Positions 1-7,869 of a stretch of DNA of 16,493 nucleotides are shown here, one piece after another. The stretch is from an uncultured Bacteroidales bacterium (GTDB lineage: Bacteria; Bacteroidota; Bacteroidia; Bacteroidales; P3), in assembly GCA_947177315.1 (NCBI GenBank), contig CAMWTX010000012.1, forward strand, positions 1 to 16,493, given 5' to 3'. The first letter of the stretch is position 1. Every line of letters begins with the position of its first letter. Both the position numbers and the translations under genes were made by a program. Under the pieces are notes generated by a model that saw only the letters and a list, made by a program, of their open reading frames with translations, had not been told where the DNA came from and made no database searches.

Positions 1-1735
1 TTCAGGAACAAAGAGGCGGTGTCTTCCACCCCTAAGGAATCAGATATAGAAACCTTGTAAAAACCCGTCGGCAGGTTTTTCAGGGTGGCAAGGGTGTCGG
101 GCCGGTTCTCCCAAGCGTAACGGTAAGGCGGTGTGCCGCCCGAAGCCTTGGCCTGCAGAATGCCGCTGGAATTGCCGTGGCAGTCGATGGCCTGCGTGAT
201 TTCGATTTGTGCGAGCAAGGGTTCGATACGGGCAAGATAAAAACGCTGATTGGCCTCGCAGCCGTTGTGGTCAGTGATATGCAGTTCGTATTCTCCGGCA
301 GACAGATTCGGGGTGTACGGCAGCACGGGCTCAATGTCTTTGCCGTTTTTCTGCCATTGCTCGCTGTATGGCTTGGTGCCGCCGGTAACGGCAAAGTCTA
401 TCCTGCCGTCGGTTTCGTTGGGAAGGCAGATATCATTCTCGCAACCGTGATAAGTGGGATGGGAAACCGACAGGGAATCGATAACGAGTTTGGCAGGCGT
501 CGGGATAAAAATTGTTTGAGTTTTCGATACACCGGCGGCATCTTTTACTCTTACGAAGTAAAAGCCGCTTCCCATGTTTTCGATGGAAGATTGGGCGTTT
601 TTATTGTTCCACTGTATATCGAAAGGAGGATAGCCGCCTGCGATTTCCACATGGCAGGCCGCCGTCTTTTCGCCGGCGCACAGGATTTTTTGGTCTTGCA
701 CGATTTGGATTTGCATTTGGTCGTAGAAGTTCAGCTTCACTTCCTGTTCCGCCTTGCATTGCTTGGCATCGTACTGCACCAAACGGTAAGTGCCCGAATC
801 GAGCCGGGAAAGGTCTGCCGCCTCGGATTGCAATGCGGCGTAAGGCTTTGTGCCGCCTTGCGAATGCCACAGGATTCGTCCCGGCACATAGGTTCCGTCG
901 GTGCCGTAATGGGCGTGGATAACCGAATCGATGATGATCTCGAATTTTTCGGGTTGGCTTATCGTGTATGATTTTGTCAGTTCGCAACTGTTGTGGTCAA
1001 TGAGTTTTACCTGATAAGTGCCGGCGGGTAGGTTGCGGCGCAGGCTGCCGTAGTCCACGCCATCCCACAGATACAGGTAGGGGGCAACACCGCCCGAACC
1101 TTTCAGGGCAAGCGAACCGCCCATGTCGCCGAAGCAGTCCACGTCTGTTTTCTGTTGCACGCTCAAATTGAGTTGGGTCGGCTGGGTCAAGGTTATTTCA
1201 TCGCTCGAAGCCATGCCCGTCTTGGTGTCGGTAAGCACCACCTTATAGGTTCCGGGGCCTAAATCATAGAGCATCGAAGCGTTTTTGCCCGAAAGCAGTG
1301 TTCCGTTTTTATACCACGAATAACGCAGCGGATTGGAGGTCCGTTTTTCGATAGAGGCTTTCAGAATACCGTCGTTGGCGTTGTAACAGCTTATTTCGCG
1401 TTCAGCGGTGATTTTTACGAAAAGTGTTTCGTTAGACATCCCCACCGATACGGTTTTGGTAAGACTGCAGCCTTTGGAATCCCTTATCGTGATATAACGT
1501 TTTCCGATATTGGGCGTTGAAAGCACGTCGCTTGTCAAAGCCTTGTCGCTCAAGTTGGCGCCGTCATCATGAAAAAAGAAAGAGTAGGGAGGCGTTCCGC
1601 CGCTGGCCTCGCTGCGCGAAACGGTAATTTTTCCGTCATCCGCTATTTGAAGTTTGCCGTTTACATAGTAATAGCCGCTGTTGTGCTTTACCTCCACGGG
1701 AAAGTCAAGCTCATCGGGTTGGGTGAAGTCTATCT
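1..1735 (-). repeat. Seven tandem SprB-like protein repeats
   Basis: Within the surface-protein gene, translated landmarks of the GGTPPY type (one degenerate, SNPLRY) fall near 1590, 1325, 1085, 845, 627, 372 and 130, a spacing of about 220-265 nt. Each unit ends with a strand like GTYKVVLTD or GEYELHITD. The units are diverged at DNA level; I see no long identical stretches, so they are old protein-level repeats and not recent DNA duplications. Five of the seven keep the GG-x-x-P-(Y/F) core intact, and the Cys near the unit start varies. The seventh unit continues to the window edge, so the real number is at least seven. Confidence 0.8.
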
Positions 1736-3506
1736 GGAAATAGGCTGTCTTGCTATTATAGGCGTTTGAAGTGGAACTCTGGCTTGTACTTGCTGTGCTC
1801 AAAGAAGATGTGTTTGAGAAAGATACGGGGGTTGGTGCAACTTGTAAAAGTGGAGGAATGACGATTTTAAAATAAGTCTGATGTGCGCTTATATGGTCGC
1901 ATTCGAATGTGGCATGTGGGTCATTTTGTGTTCCGGAATAGGTGCAACGGAAATGGATGGTGTCATAGGTGAATTCTTTGTCTGCACTTTCTCCGGTGCG
2001 GTAATAAAAGACAGGATATTGTGATATATAGGGCAGAAAACAACCGGCTATCGTCAGTTTCAGCTTCCCCTTATCACCATGGCAGACCGGAGGTGTGAAT
2101 TCGGTTTTTTCGACGTCGATGTCGTTTTGTCCAACTACGATGGGAACCACTTTGAATATGGCCGTTTGAATGTCATCAGGCAATGAAGAGTTTTGGCTCG
2201 GATGATTGCTTTTGCCCTTGACGGTACCTTCTACCGTAACATAGTAGGTGCCGGCAGACATGTGGTTATTGGCAACAGAAGTGATGTATGTTAGTCCTTG
2301 AAACTTCGACATATCAATTATTTCTTGAAAAATCACGTCGGATTCATTTAGAGAAACACGTCCACTCGTTTGATTTCCTATTTTGGAATAAACCGTTAGG
2401 AGAGTGGGCGTTTCTTCTATCGTGTTGCTGAATTTCCGATTGAATCCAAGACGGAGTTCCTGTAGCCAAATCTTACCCTCCGGAATATGTTGAAATCCAG
2501 TATTTGTAGGCTGAGGAAGATTGGGGTAAAAATGTACTACCTTTGTATTTTTTGTATTTCCCAGTCTACCATCGGCAACTTTTATGGTAATGTTCTTTCC
2601 TATGGGAATATCGGAAATTTCGGCTACGCCCAAACTGATGGATTGCCCTGTTTTGCCTAAAAAACGATATCCGTTCAGATCTCCATAAGTGTATTCCCAG
2701 CTGAAGAGTTCGGAGGAATAAACAAAATCGGAAGTTGCTGTATAGGAATTCGGGGTCGCGAGGAAAGAATTACTGTTGCATACGGCCTTGGCGTCAAGCA
2801 ATACAGAGTAAGGATAACCTTTATAAATGGTCTTTGCATCCTCAATGACAAACTCGCATTTTGCTTGTAACCGAAATTCCACTATTTCACAACTTGGATT
2901 ATAAGATCTTGTGGTCAGCGAATTTTGTAGAAGATCGGTAAGTTTTATCAGTGCGGGACGGTCGTATTCAAACTGGCCGGAACCACCGATAGGTTCGATG
3001 GGTATGGGGGATTGTCGTAATTGATTGAGATTATTTACGGCGTCTTCGAATAATGGTGCATAGGAACTATATCCGGATGATTTGTATCGCATGCAGATAA
3101 TTACGTAGTAATCATCAATATTGACATCTTTGTATGGCTGTTTAAGAATGCCGTGTGCGTAATCATCCACAAGAGGAAGATCAAGAAAAGAGCTACCTGT
3201 ATTAGATTGAAAGGAAGCCGAGAAATGACAATCCAGAATGTTTTCTTTGGATTTAGAGGCTTCCAAGATTTTTTTGCTGACAATTGTTGCCGAATATCCA
3301 ATAAAATGATGCGGCATTTCTTCGTTTTTATTTTTATTGCAGGAAGAGCTGTTGTGAGTCAATTGGGCCGTAAGCGTAAAAACGTTGTAGTAATTGCAAT
3401 CGTAGTTGGCGATGTCTTGTCCGAATACCGTGTTTTTTCCGACAAGCAGCAAAAAGAGCCATAAGGCCCATTTGAGGTGGAGTTTGGGGGATAGGATCGT
3501 TTTCAT
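1..3506 (-). CDS. SprB-repeat giant exported surface protein (3' end outside window)
   Basis: The minus-strand frame is open from the ATG at 3506 to the left edge: 1168 codons with no stop, C-terminus missing. The first 29 residues form a signal peptide (MKTILSPKLH then a Trp/Leu-rich core ending VFG before QD). Residues about 32-565 match no family I recognise. A Ser/Thr-rich linker covers about 565-580. From about 590 to the edge there are seven divergent copies of a roughly 83-residue unit with the SprB-repeat pattern: C(Y/F/H)G near the start, GG(T/V/Y)xP(Y/F) in the middle, and a closing (A/S)G(T/F/E)Y followed by a V/L-x-x-x-D segment. Proteins of this type are usually secreted by the type IX system and act as adhesins or gliding-motility proteins on the outer surface. 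A C-terminal sorting domain would be expected beyond the window. The start is supported by the signal peptide and a TAnnTTTG element upstream. SprB itself is much larger, so orthology is not claimed. Confidence 0.88.
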   Translation of the reverse strand, partial: MKTILSPKLHLKWALWLFLLLVGKNTVFGQDIANYDCNYYNVFTLTAQLTHNSSSCNKNKNEEMPHHFIGYSATIVSKKILEASKSKENILDCHFSASFQSNTGSSFLDLPLVDDYAHGILKQPYKDVNIDDYYVIICMRYKSSGYSSYAPLFEDAVNNLNQLRQSPIPIEPIGGSGQFEYDRPALIKLTDLLQNSLTTRSYNPSCEIVEFRLQAKCEFVIEDAKTIYKGYPYSVLLDAKAVCNSNSFLATPNSYTATSDFVYSSELFSWEYTYGDLNGYRFLGKTGQSISLGVAEISDIPIGKNITIKVADGRLGNTKNTKVVHFYPNLPQPTNTGFQHIPEGKIWLQELRLGFNRKFSNTIEETPTLLTVYSKIGNQTSGRVSLNESDVIFQEIIDMSKFQGLTYITSVANNHMSAGTYYVTVEGTVKGKSNHPSQNSSLPDDIQTAIFKVVPIVVGQNDIDVEKTEFTPPVCHGDKGKLKLTIAGCFLPYISQYPVFYYRTGESADKEFTYDTIHFRCTYSGTQNDPHATFECDHISAHQTYFKIVIPPLLQVAPTPVSFSNTSSLSTASTSQSSTSNAYNSKTAYFQIDFTQPDELDFPVEVKHNSGYYYVNGKLQIADDGKITVSRSEASGGTPPYSFFFHDDGANLSDKALTSDVLSTPNIGKRYITIRDSKGCSLTKTVSVGMSNETLFVKITAEREISCYNANDGILKASIEKRTSNPLRYSWYKNGTLLSGKNASMLYDLGPGTYKVVLTDTKTGMASSDEITLTQPTQLNLSVQQKTDVDCFGDMGGSLALKGSGGVAPYLYLWDGVDYGSLRRNLPAGTYQVKLIDHNSCELTKSYTISQPEKFEIIIDSVIHAHYGTDGTYVPGRILWHSQGGTKPYAALQSEAADLSRLDSGTYRLVQYDAKQCKAEQEVKLNFYDQMQIQIVQDQKILCAGEKTAACHVEIAGGYPPFDIQWNNKNAQSSIENMGSGFYFVRVKDAAGVSKTQTIFIPTPAKLVIDSLSVSHPTYHGCENDICLPNETDGRIDFAVTGGTKPYSEQWQKNGKDIEPVLPYTPNLSAGEYELHITDHNGCEANQRFYLARIEPLLAQIEITQAIDCHGNSSGILQAKASGGTPPYRYAWENRPDTLATLKNLPTGFYKVSISDSLGVEDTASLFL

Positions 3507-3570
3507 GTTCCTTAGGTTTAGGTTAGAGATAAGTGGTTTTGCAATCGTTTTCCATAGTTTCCGATTGGCG

Positions 3571-3578
3571 CAAAAGTA
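3571..3578 (-). promoter_or_regulatory. Bacteroidota -7 element for surface-protein gene
   Basis: On the minus strand this reads TACTTTTG, an exact match to the Bacteroidota -7 consensus TAnnTTTG. It ends 64 nt upstream of the ATG at 3506, which would give a 5' leader of roughly 55-60 nt. No convincing TTTG -33 box lies 17-23 nt further upstream, so the call rests on the -7 match and its position. Confidence 0.5.
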
Positions 3579-3604
3579 GGATTGTATGTGTTTGTACAGT
3601 AATA

Positions 3605-3648
3605 TTTTAAGTTAATAATTCTTAATTTTAACATTTGTTAACTTAAAA
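3605..3648. repeat. Perfect 11-bp inverted repeat in divergent intergenic region
   Basis: TTTTAAGTTAA at 3605-3615 is matched exactly by its reverse complement TTAACTTAAAA at 3638-3648, separated by 22 nt. It lies in the 224-bp AT-rich gap between the divergent surface-protein gene and atpB, just upstream of the putative surface-protein promoter. The position suits an operator for a dimeric regulator, but the arms are AT-rich and function is only inferred. The rest of the gap (3507-3604 and 3649-3730) holds leader sequence and promoter candidates and no gene I can support. Confidence 0.5.
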
Positions 3649-3673
3649 GGATGTCGGCAATTTTTTTTAGAGC

Positions 3674-3711
3674 TTTGGAATCTTTTACTTAAATTCGCGT
3701 TTTACTGTTTG
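3674..3711 (+). promoter_or_regulatory. Weak promoter candidate for atp operon
   Basis: A TTTG at 3674-3677 is followed 25 nt later by TACTGTTTG (3703-3711), close to TAnnTTTG but with one extra base in the spacer. An alternative -7 is TAAATTCG (3690-3697), one mismatch from consensus but too near the TTTG. A promoter is needed here because atpB is the first gene after a divergent neighbour, but neither candidate is clean. Confidence 0.25.
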
Positions 3712-3730
3712 GAAAAACGGGAACATAACG

Positions 3731-4846
3731 ATGAGAGGCTTGTTTTTGAAATTGTTTTTAGTTTTTGTTTGCATCGGGGGGGCGTTTTGCCCTCTTGCGG
3801 CGCAAGCGGAAACCCAAGAAGCCTCTGCCGCACACGAAAGTTTCAATGCCGGGGAACTGATTCTGGACCACGTTACCGACAAACATTCCTGGCATATCTG
3901 TGATTGGAAAGGCCGGAAAATAGAACTTCATCTTCCTGTAATCCTTGTTTATAACGGTAAAATACACGCCTTTTCTTCGGCAAGGTTCGAAAATCCGCAG
4001 CATACTTACGGCATCTTCCAGCTCCGCAAGGAGAACCCGCACAAGGGCAAAATCGTGGCTTTGGAAACCGATGAAACCGGCACGACCCGTATCGCTGATA
4101 AAAAGCCCCTGGATTTTTCCATTACCAAAACTGTTTTCGGCTTGATGGTGTCTTGCATCATCATCTTGATTCTGTTTTTCTTTATCGTGCGTTCCTATAA
4201 GAAAAACGAAGAAAGGGCACCCAAAGGCGTGGCGGCATTGTTCGAGCCGATATTCCTTTTCGTGCGCAACGACGTGGTCTATGCCAGCCTGGGCAAGAAA
4301 CAGGGCGACAAGTTCCTGCCCTATATGGCCACCCTGTTCTTCTTTATCCTGCTGGGCAACCTGTTGGGCATCGTGCCCTTCTTTCCCTTCGGTGCCAACG
4401 TAACCGGCAATATTTCGGTAACCTTCGTGCTGGCGTTCCTTACCTATCTTATCACGATGGGGCATTCCACCAAGAAATTCTGGGCGCATACCTTCAACAA
4501 TCCCTCCATTCCGATGTTGATGAAATTTCCCTTGCCCCTGATGCCGCTTATCGAGGCTATGGAACTCATCACCAAGCCTTTTGTCTTGATGATACGGCTT
4601 TTTGCCAACATGACCGCAGGGCATATCATCATTCTGGGTTTTGTTTCACTGGTGCTGATCTTCGGAGCGATAGGCACGGCATTGGGCTTTGTGGTGTCGC
4701 CGCTTACCGTTGTGTTCGGTTTGTTCGCCGATGCGTTGGAACTTCTGGTTTCGTTTATACAGGCCTATATATTCACCACTTTGTCCTGTTCCTATCTGGC
4801 CGATGCCTTGGGGCATCCGGCAGAAGCGGAATCGAACCATCATTAA
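3731..4846 (+). CDS. atpB: ATP synthase F0 subunit a
   Basis: This 371-residue membrane subunit forms the proton half-channels against the c-ring. Residues 1-26 are a signal peptide (ending AAQA), followed by a periplasmic extension to about 130, a feature typical of Bacteroidota AtpB and absent from E. coli. Hydrophobic segments follow at about 134-153, 197-218, 227-243, 283-312 and 314-352. The essential stator arginine is R289 in the IRLFANMTAGH motif. H298 and E337 occupy the positions of E. coli E219 and H245, the reversed pairing also found in mitochondrial subunit a. Q344 matches E. coli Q252. It is the first gene of atpBEFHAG; no atpI-like gene precedes it. The 29-nt gap to atpE supports co-transcription. 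Confidence 0.96.
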   Translation: MRGLFLKLFLVFVCIGGAFCPLAAQAETQEASAAHESFNAGELILDHVTDKHSWHICDWKGRKIELHLPVILVYNGKIHAFSSARFENPQHTYGIFQLRKENPHKGKIVALETDETGTTRIADKKPLDFSITKTVFGLMVSCIIILILFFFIVRSYKKNEERAPKGVAALFEPIFLFVRNDVVYASLGKKQGDKFLPYMATLFFFILLGNLLGIVPFFPFGANVTGNISVTFVLAFLTYLITMGHSTKKFWAHTFNNPSIPMLMKFPLPLMPLIEAMELITKPFVLMIRLFANMTAGHIIILGFVSLVLIFGAIGTALGFVVSPLTVVFGLFADALELLVSFIQAYIFTTLSCSYLADALGHPAEAESNHH

Positions 4847-4875
4847 TAAGTCAATAAAATAAAAACCATAAAATT

Positions 4876-5157
4876 ATGTTGTCCTTATCCATTCTTTTAG
4901 ATGCAGTGAACAATGCTTTGCCTACGGTTACGGATTTGAGCTCCCTGGCCAAAATGGGCGGTGCCATCGGTGCCGGTCTTGCCGCCATCGCCGCCGCCAT
5001 CGGTATCGGCAATATCGGAAAGGGCGCGGTTGACGCCATCGCCCGTCAGCCCGAAGCAAGCAACGACATCCGTACCAACATGATTCTTACCGCCGCTTTC
5101 GTGGAAGGGGTCGCCCTTTTCGGTGTGGTAGTGGGTCTGCTGGCAGTCGTTATGTAA
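4876..5157 (+). CDS. atpE: ATP synthase F0 subunit c
   Basis: A 93-residue hairpin of two membrane helices that forms the rotor ring. Helix 1 (about 27-48) is rich in small Gly/Ala residues, the polar loop holds the conserved R57-Q58-P59, and helix 2 (about 68-92) carries the ion-binding carboxylate E77 in the FVEGVALFG context. The Ilyobacter tartaricus Na+ ligands Q32 and S66 correspond here to I44 and G78, so by comparison the ring should carry protons. The length is slightly above the common 75-85 residues because of about 25 residues before helix 1, as often seen in this phylum. It lies 19 nt before atpF. Confidence 0.96.
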   Translation: MLSLSILLDAVNNALPTVTDLSSLAKMGGAIGAGLAAIAAAIGIGNIGKGAVDAIARQPEASNDIRTNMILTAAFVEGVALFGVVVGLLAVVM

Positions 5158-5176
5158 GCCTTAAACCTTTGCTGCT

Positions 5177-5668
5177 ATGGAATTGGTAATGCCGGGAATC
5201 GGCGTGCTGTTTTGGACGTGCCTTATTTTCTTGATACTCTTCTTTATCCTTAAGAAGTGGGCGTTTCCTATCATCAACGGGATGATTAAGAAGCGCGAAG
5301 AAAAGATCAGCACGGCATTGAACCAGGCCGAGGCCACACGCGCCGAAATGCAACGTATTGAGGCGGAAAACAAAGCGATGATGGCGCAGGCAAGGACCGA
5401 ACGCGAGAAGATTCTGGAAGAGGCCGCCCAAATCAGGCGCCGTATGGAAGAAGAAAGTCGCGAAAAGGCCAAGGCCGAATATGAACGGATGCTGGCCTCC
5501 GCCAAAAGCGACATCGACCGGGAAAGGCGCATGGCGGTGGAAGAAATCAAGATTCAGGTAGCCTCCGTTTCGATGGATATGGCCGAAAAGATATTGGGTG
5601 CCGAACTTTCCGACCGCGCCCGCCAGCAGGCTTTGATTGAAAATGAATTGAAGAACGTGAAGCTCTAA
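5177..5668 (+). CDS. atpF: ATP synthase F0 subunit b
   Basis: This 163-residue peripheral-stalk subunit has one N-terminal membrane helix (about 6-25) followed by a long charged helix with heptad character (about 36-150), rich in Glu, Arg, Lys and Ala, the usual dimeric coiled coil that holds F1 still. The sequence KKREEKISTALNQAE just after the membrane segment is typical of the family. Length is normal (156-170). Only 3 nt separate its stop from the atpH start, so translation is probably coupled. There is no second b-type (b') gene. Confidence 0.95.
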   Translation: MELVMPGIGVLFWTCLIFLILFFILKKWAFPIINGMIKKREEKISTALNQAEATRAEMQRIEAENKAMMAQARTEREKILEEAAQIRRRMEEESREKAKAEYERMLASAKSDIDRERRMAVEEIKIQVASVSMDMAEKILGAELSDRARQQALIENELKNVKL

Positions 5669-5671
5669 GCC

Positions 5672-6235
5672 ATGCAACATTCCAAGGCGAACATACGCTA
5701 TGCCCGCGCCCTCTACGACTTGGCGGAAGAATACGGCCAGAATGAGCAGGTATACCATCAGATGAGCCTCCTTCGGGATTTCTTTGCCGAAGCCAAACAG
5801 GTAAGGGCATGGATGTCGAGCCCGGTGATTCCGGTCGCGCTCAAGAAGCAGACGCTTGCAAATCTGTTTCAAGGTTGCCTGGACGGGCTTTCGGTACGTT
5901 TCCTGAACCTGATTGTGGAAAAGAACCGGAGCGCGGACGTTTACGGTATCGTGCACGATTACGTGGATCTGTACCGTAAGAAAAAAGGTATGGCGCGTGT
6001 GGTGGTGGGAACGCCCCGGCTGCTTTCCGAAGCGGAAAACAAGGCGTTTGAAGATTGGATAGCCAAGAATCTTCCCGAGGCCAAGGTGGAGATGACCAAC
6101 AAGGTATCTCCGGATCTTTTAGGCGGTTTTACCATGCGTGTGGGCTGGCAGTTTGTAGATTGCAGCGTGGCGGGACGTTTGCATAAGCTCCGCAAGGAAT
6201 TGCTTTCGGGCGATACCTTGAAGCGTACTTTTTAG
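5672..6235 (+). CDS. atpH: ATP synthase F1 subunit delta
   Basis: A 187-residue subunit that caps the F1 alpha/beta hexamer and binds subunit b. The N-terminal helical domain begins with the characteristic ANIRYARALYDLAEE. The C-terminal domain carries the conserved block GGFTMRVGWQFVDCSVAGRL at about 151-170, equivalent to the E. coli block that ends DGSVRGRL. Length is within the family range of about 175-190. It sits between atpF and atpA as in nearly all bacterial atp operons, with 31 nt before atpA. Confidence 0.94.
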   Translation: MQHSKANIRYARALYDLAEEYGQNEQVYHQMSLLRDFFAEAKQVRAWMSSPVIPVALKKQTLANLFQGCLDGLSVRFLNLIVEKNRSADVYGIVHDYVDLYRKKKGMARVVVGTPRLLSEAENKAFEDWIAKNLPEAKVEMTNKVSPDLLGGFTMRVGWQFVDCSVAGRLHKLRKELLSGDTLKRTF

Positions 6236-6266
6236 ATTTTTTAAGAATTCATACAAAAACGACAAC

Positions 6267-7862
6267 ATGACAGGTATCAAGGCATCGGAAGTAACGGATA
6301 TTTTGAAGCGCCAGCTGGCGGGTTTGAACCTGAAAGAGGATATGCAGGAAGTCGGCACCGTGCTCAAGGCCGGTGACGGTATCGCCCGCGTGTTCGGCCT
6401 GGATAATGCCGAAGCCGGAGAATTGGTTGAATTTACGGCCGCCGGCGTGAACGGCATAGTGCTCAACCTGGAAGAAGACAATGTGGGGGTGGTGATGCTG
6501 GGTAATTCCTCCGAAGTGCAGGAAGGCGACAAGGTGCAACGCACGCACCGCATCGCTTCTATTGGTGTGGGCGAAAAAATGCTGGGGCGCGTGGTCAATA
6601 CCTTGGGGCAACCCATCGACGGCAAAGGGCCTATCGAAGGCGAGCTGTTGCAGATGCCGCTGGAACGCAAAGCCCCCGGCGTGATTTACCGTGAACCGGT
6701 GGCGCAGCCCTTGCAGACCGGGCTTAAGAGCGTGGATGCCATGATTCCCATCGGCCGTGGCCAGCGCGAGTTGATTATCGGTGACCGCCAGACCGGCAAG
6801 ACCGCCATCGCCATCGATACCATTCTGAACCAAAAGGCCCGTTACGAAGCGGGCGATCCGATATATTGCGTATATGTGGCCATCGGGCAGAAAGGTTCCA
6901 CGGTGGCTACGGTGGTAAAGACCTTGCAAGACAACGGGGCGATGCCCTATACGATTGTGGTGGCGTCTATGGCGGCCGATCCGGCGGCCATGCAGTTCTA
7001 CGCCCCTTTTGCGGGCGCGGCTATCGGCGAATATTTCCGCGATACGGGACGCCATGCCCTGGTGGTTTACGACGACTTGTCGAAACAGGCGGTCGCATAC
7101 CGCGAAGTGTCTTTGCTGTTGCGCCGTCCCCCCGGACGTGAAGCCTATCCCGGCGATGTGTTCTACCTGCACTCCCGCTTGTTGGAACGTGCCGCCAAGA
7201 TTATCCGTTCCGATGAAGTGGCGCAGAAGATGAACGATATTCCCGAATGCCTCCAGGGAAAGGTAAAGGGCGGCGGTTCGCTTACCGCGCTGCCGATTAT
7301 CGAGACCCAGGAAGGCGATGTTTCGGCCTATATTCCCACCAATGTGATTTCGATTACCGACGGGCAGATATTCCTTGAAACCGGGTTGTTCAACGCCGGT
7401 ATCCGTCCTGCCATCAACGTGGGTATCTCCGTATCGCGTGTGGGAGGTTCGGCGCAGATCAAATCGATGAAGAAAGTGGCGGGAACGCTCAAACTCGACC
7501 AGGCGCAGTTCCGCGAACTGGAATCCTTCGCCAAGTTCGGTTCCGATTTGGATCCGGCCACCAAATTGGCTTTGGATAAAGGGCACCGCAATGTGGAATT
7601 GCTCAAGCAGCAGCAATATTCGCCCATGAAGGTGGAAGAACAGGTGGCGGTGCTATATTGCGGCGTAAAAGGCTTGTTGCTCAAACTGCCGGTAGATAAG
7701 GTGGAAGATTTTCAGGAAGACTATCTGCGCTTGCTCAGGAGAGACCATCCCGAAGTATTGGCGCGTATCGCCGCAGGCGAGATGGATGCCGATATAGAAG
7801 AAGTGCTTAAGAAAACGGCGGCTGTCTCGATAGAGAACCTGGCACCTTCAACCGTAGAATAA
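6267..7862 (+). CDS. atpA: ATP synthase F1 subunit alpha
   Basis: A 531-residue non-catalytic nucleotide-binding subunit of F1. The Walker A motif GDRQTGKT is at 172-179 and the Walker B strand VVYDD at 266-270. The alpha/beta signature PAINVGISVS is at 381-390, followed by the arginine finger R391 that completes the catalytic site on the neighbouring beta subunit. The N-terminal beta barrel (to about 95) and C-terminal helical domain (about 400-531) are both present. It is somewhat longer than E. coli AtpA (513), partly from residues about 312-340 (KIIRSDEVAQ to GGGSLT), which I recall as usual in Bacteroidota. The next gene, atpG, starts 7 nt after its stop. The beta subunit that must pair with it is not in the window. 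Confidence 0.97.
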   Translation: MTGIKASEVTDILKRQLAGLNLKEDMQEVGTVLKAGDGIARVFGLDNAEAGELVEFTAAGVNGIVLNLEEDNVGVVMLGNSSEVQEGDKVQRTHRIASIGVGEKMLGRVVNTLGQPIDGKGPIEGELLQMPLERKAPGVIYREPVAQPLQTGLKSVDAMIPIGRGQRELIIGDRQTGKTAIAIDTILNQKARYEAGDPIYCVYVAIGQKGSTVATVVKTLQDNGAMPYTIVVASMAADPAAMQFYAPFAGAAIGEYFRDTGRHALVVYDDLSKQAVAYREVSLLLRRPPGREAYPGDVFYLHSRLLERAAKIIRSDEVAQKMNDIPECLQGKVKGGGSLTALPIIETQEGDVSAYIPTNVISITDGQIFLETGLFNAGIRPAINVGISVSRVGGSAQIKSMKKVAGTLKLDQAQFRELESFAKFGSDLDPATKLALDKGHRNVELLKQQQYSPMKVEEQVAVLYCGVKGLLLKLPVDKVEDFQEDYLRLLRRDHPEVLARIAAGEMDADIEEVLKKTAAVSIENLAPSTVE

Positions 7863-7869
7863 GACAGGA

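Noticed and set aside
177..971. A 264-codon plus-strand frame near the left edge
   Set aside because: The minus-strand frame across the same bases encodes SprB-type repeats in phase over more than 3.5 kb; the plus-strand frame shows no known motif.
1..1735. CRISPR-like or microsatellite array at the left end
   Set aside because: The regular spacing of about 250 nt is between diverged protein repeats; there are no short identical DNA repeats with unique spacers.
4876..5157. Sodium-coupled ATP synthase
   Set aside because: The c-subunit positions matching the known Na+ ligands (Q32, S66 of Ilyobacter tartaricus) are I44 and G78, which do not suit sodium.
6249..7616. A 455-codon open frame antisense to atpA
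   Set aside because: It lies entirely opposite a clear atpA with all motifs, and its protein has no recognisable family pattern.
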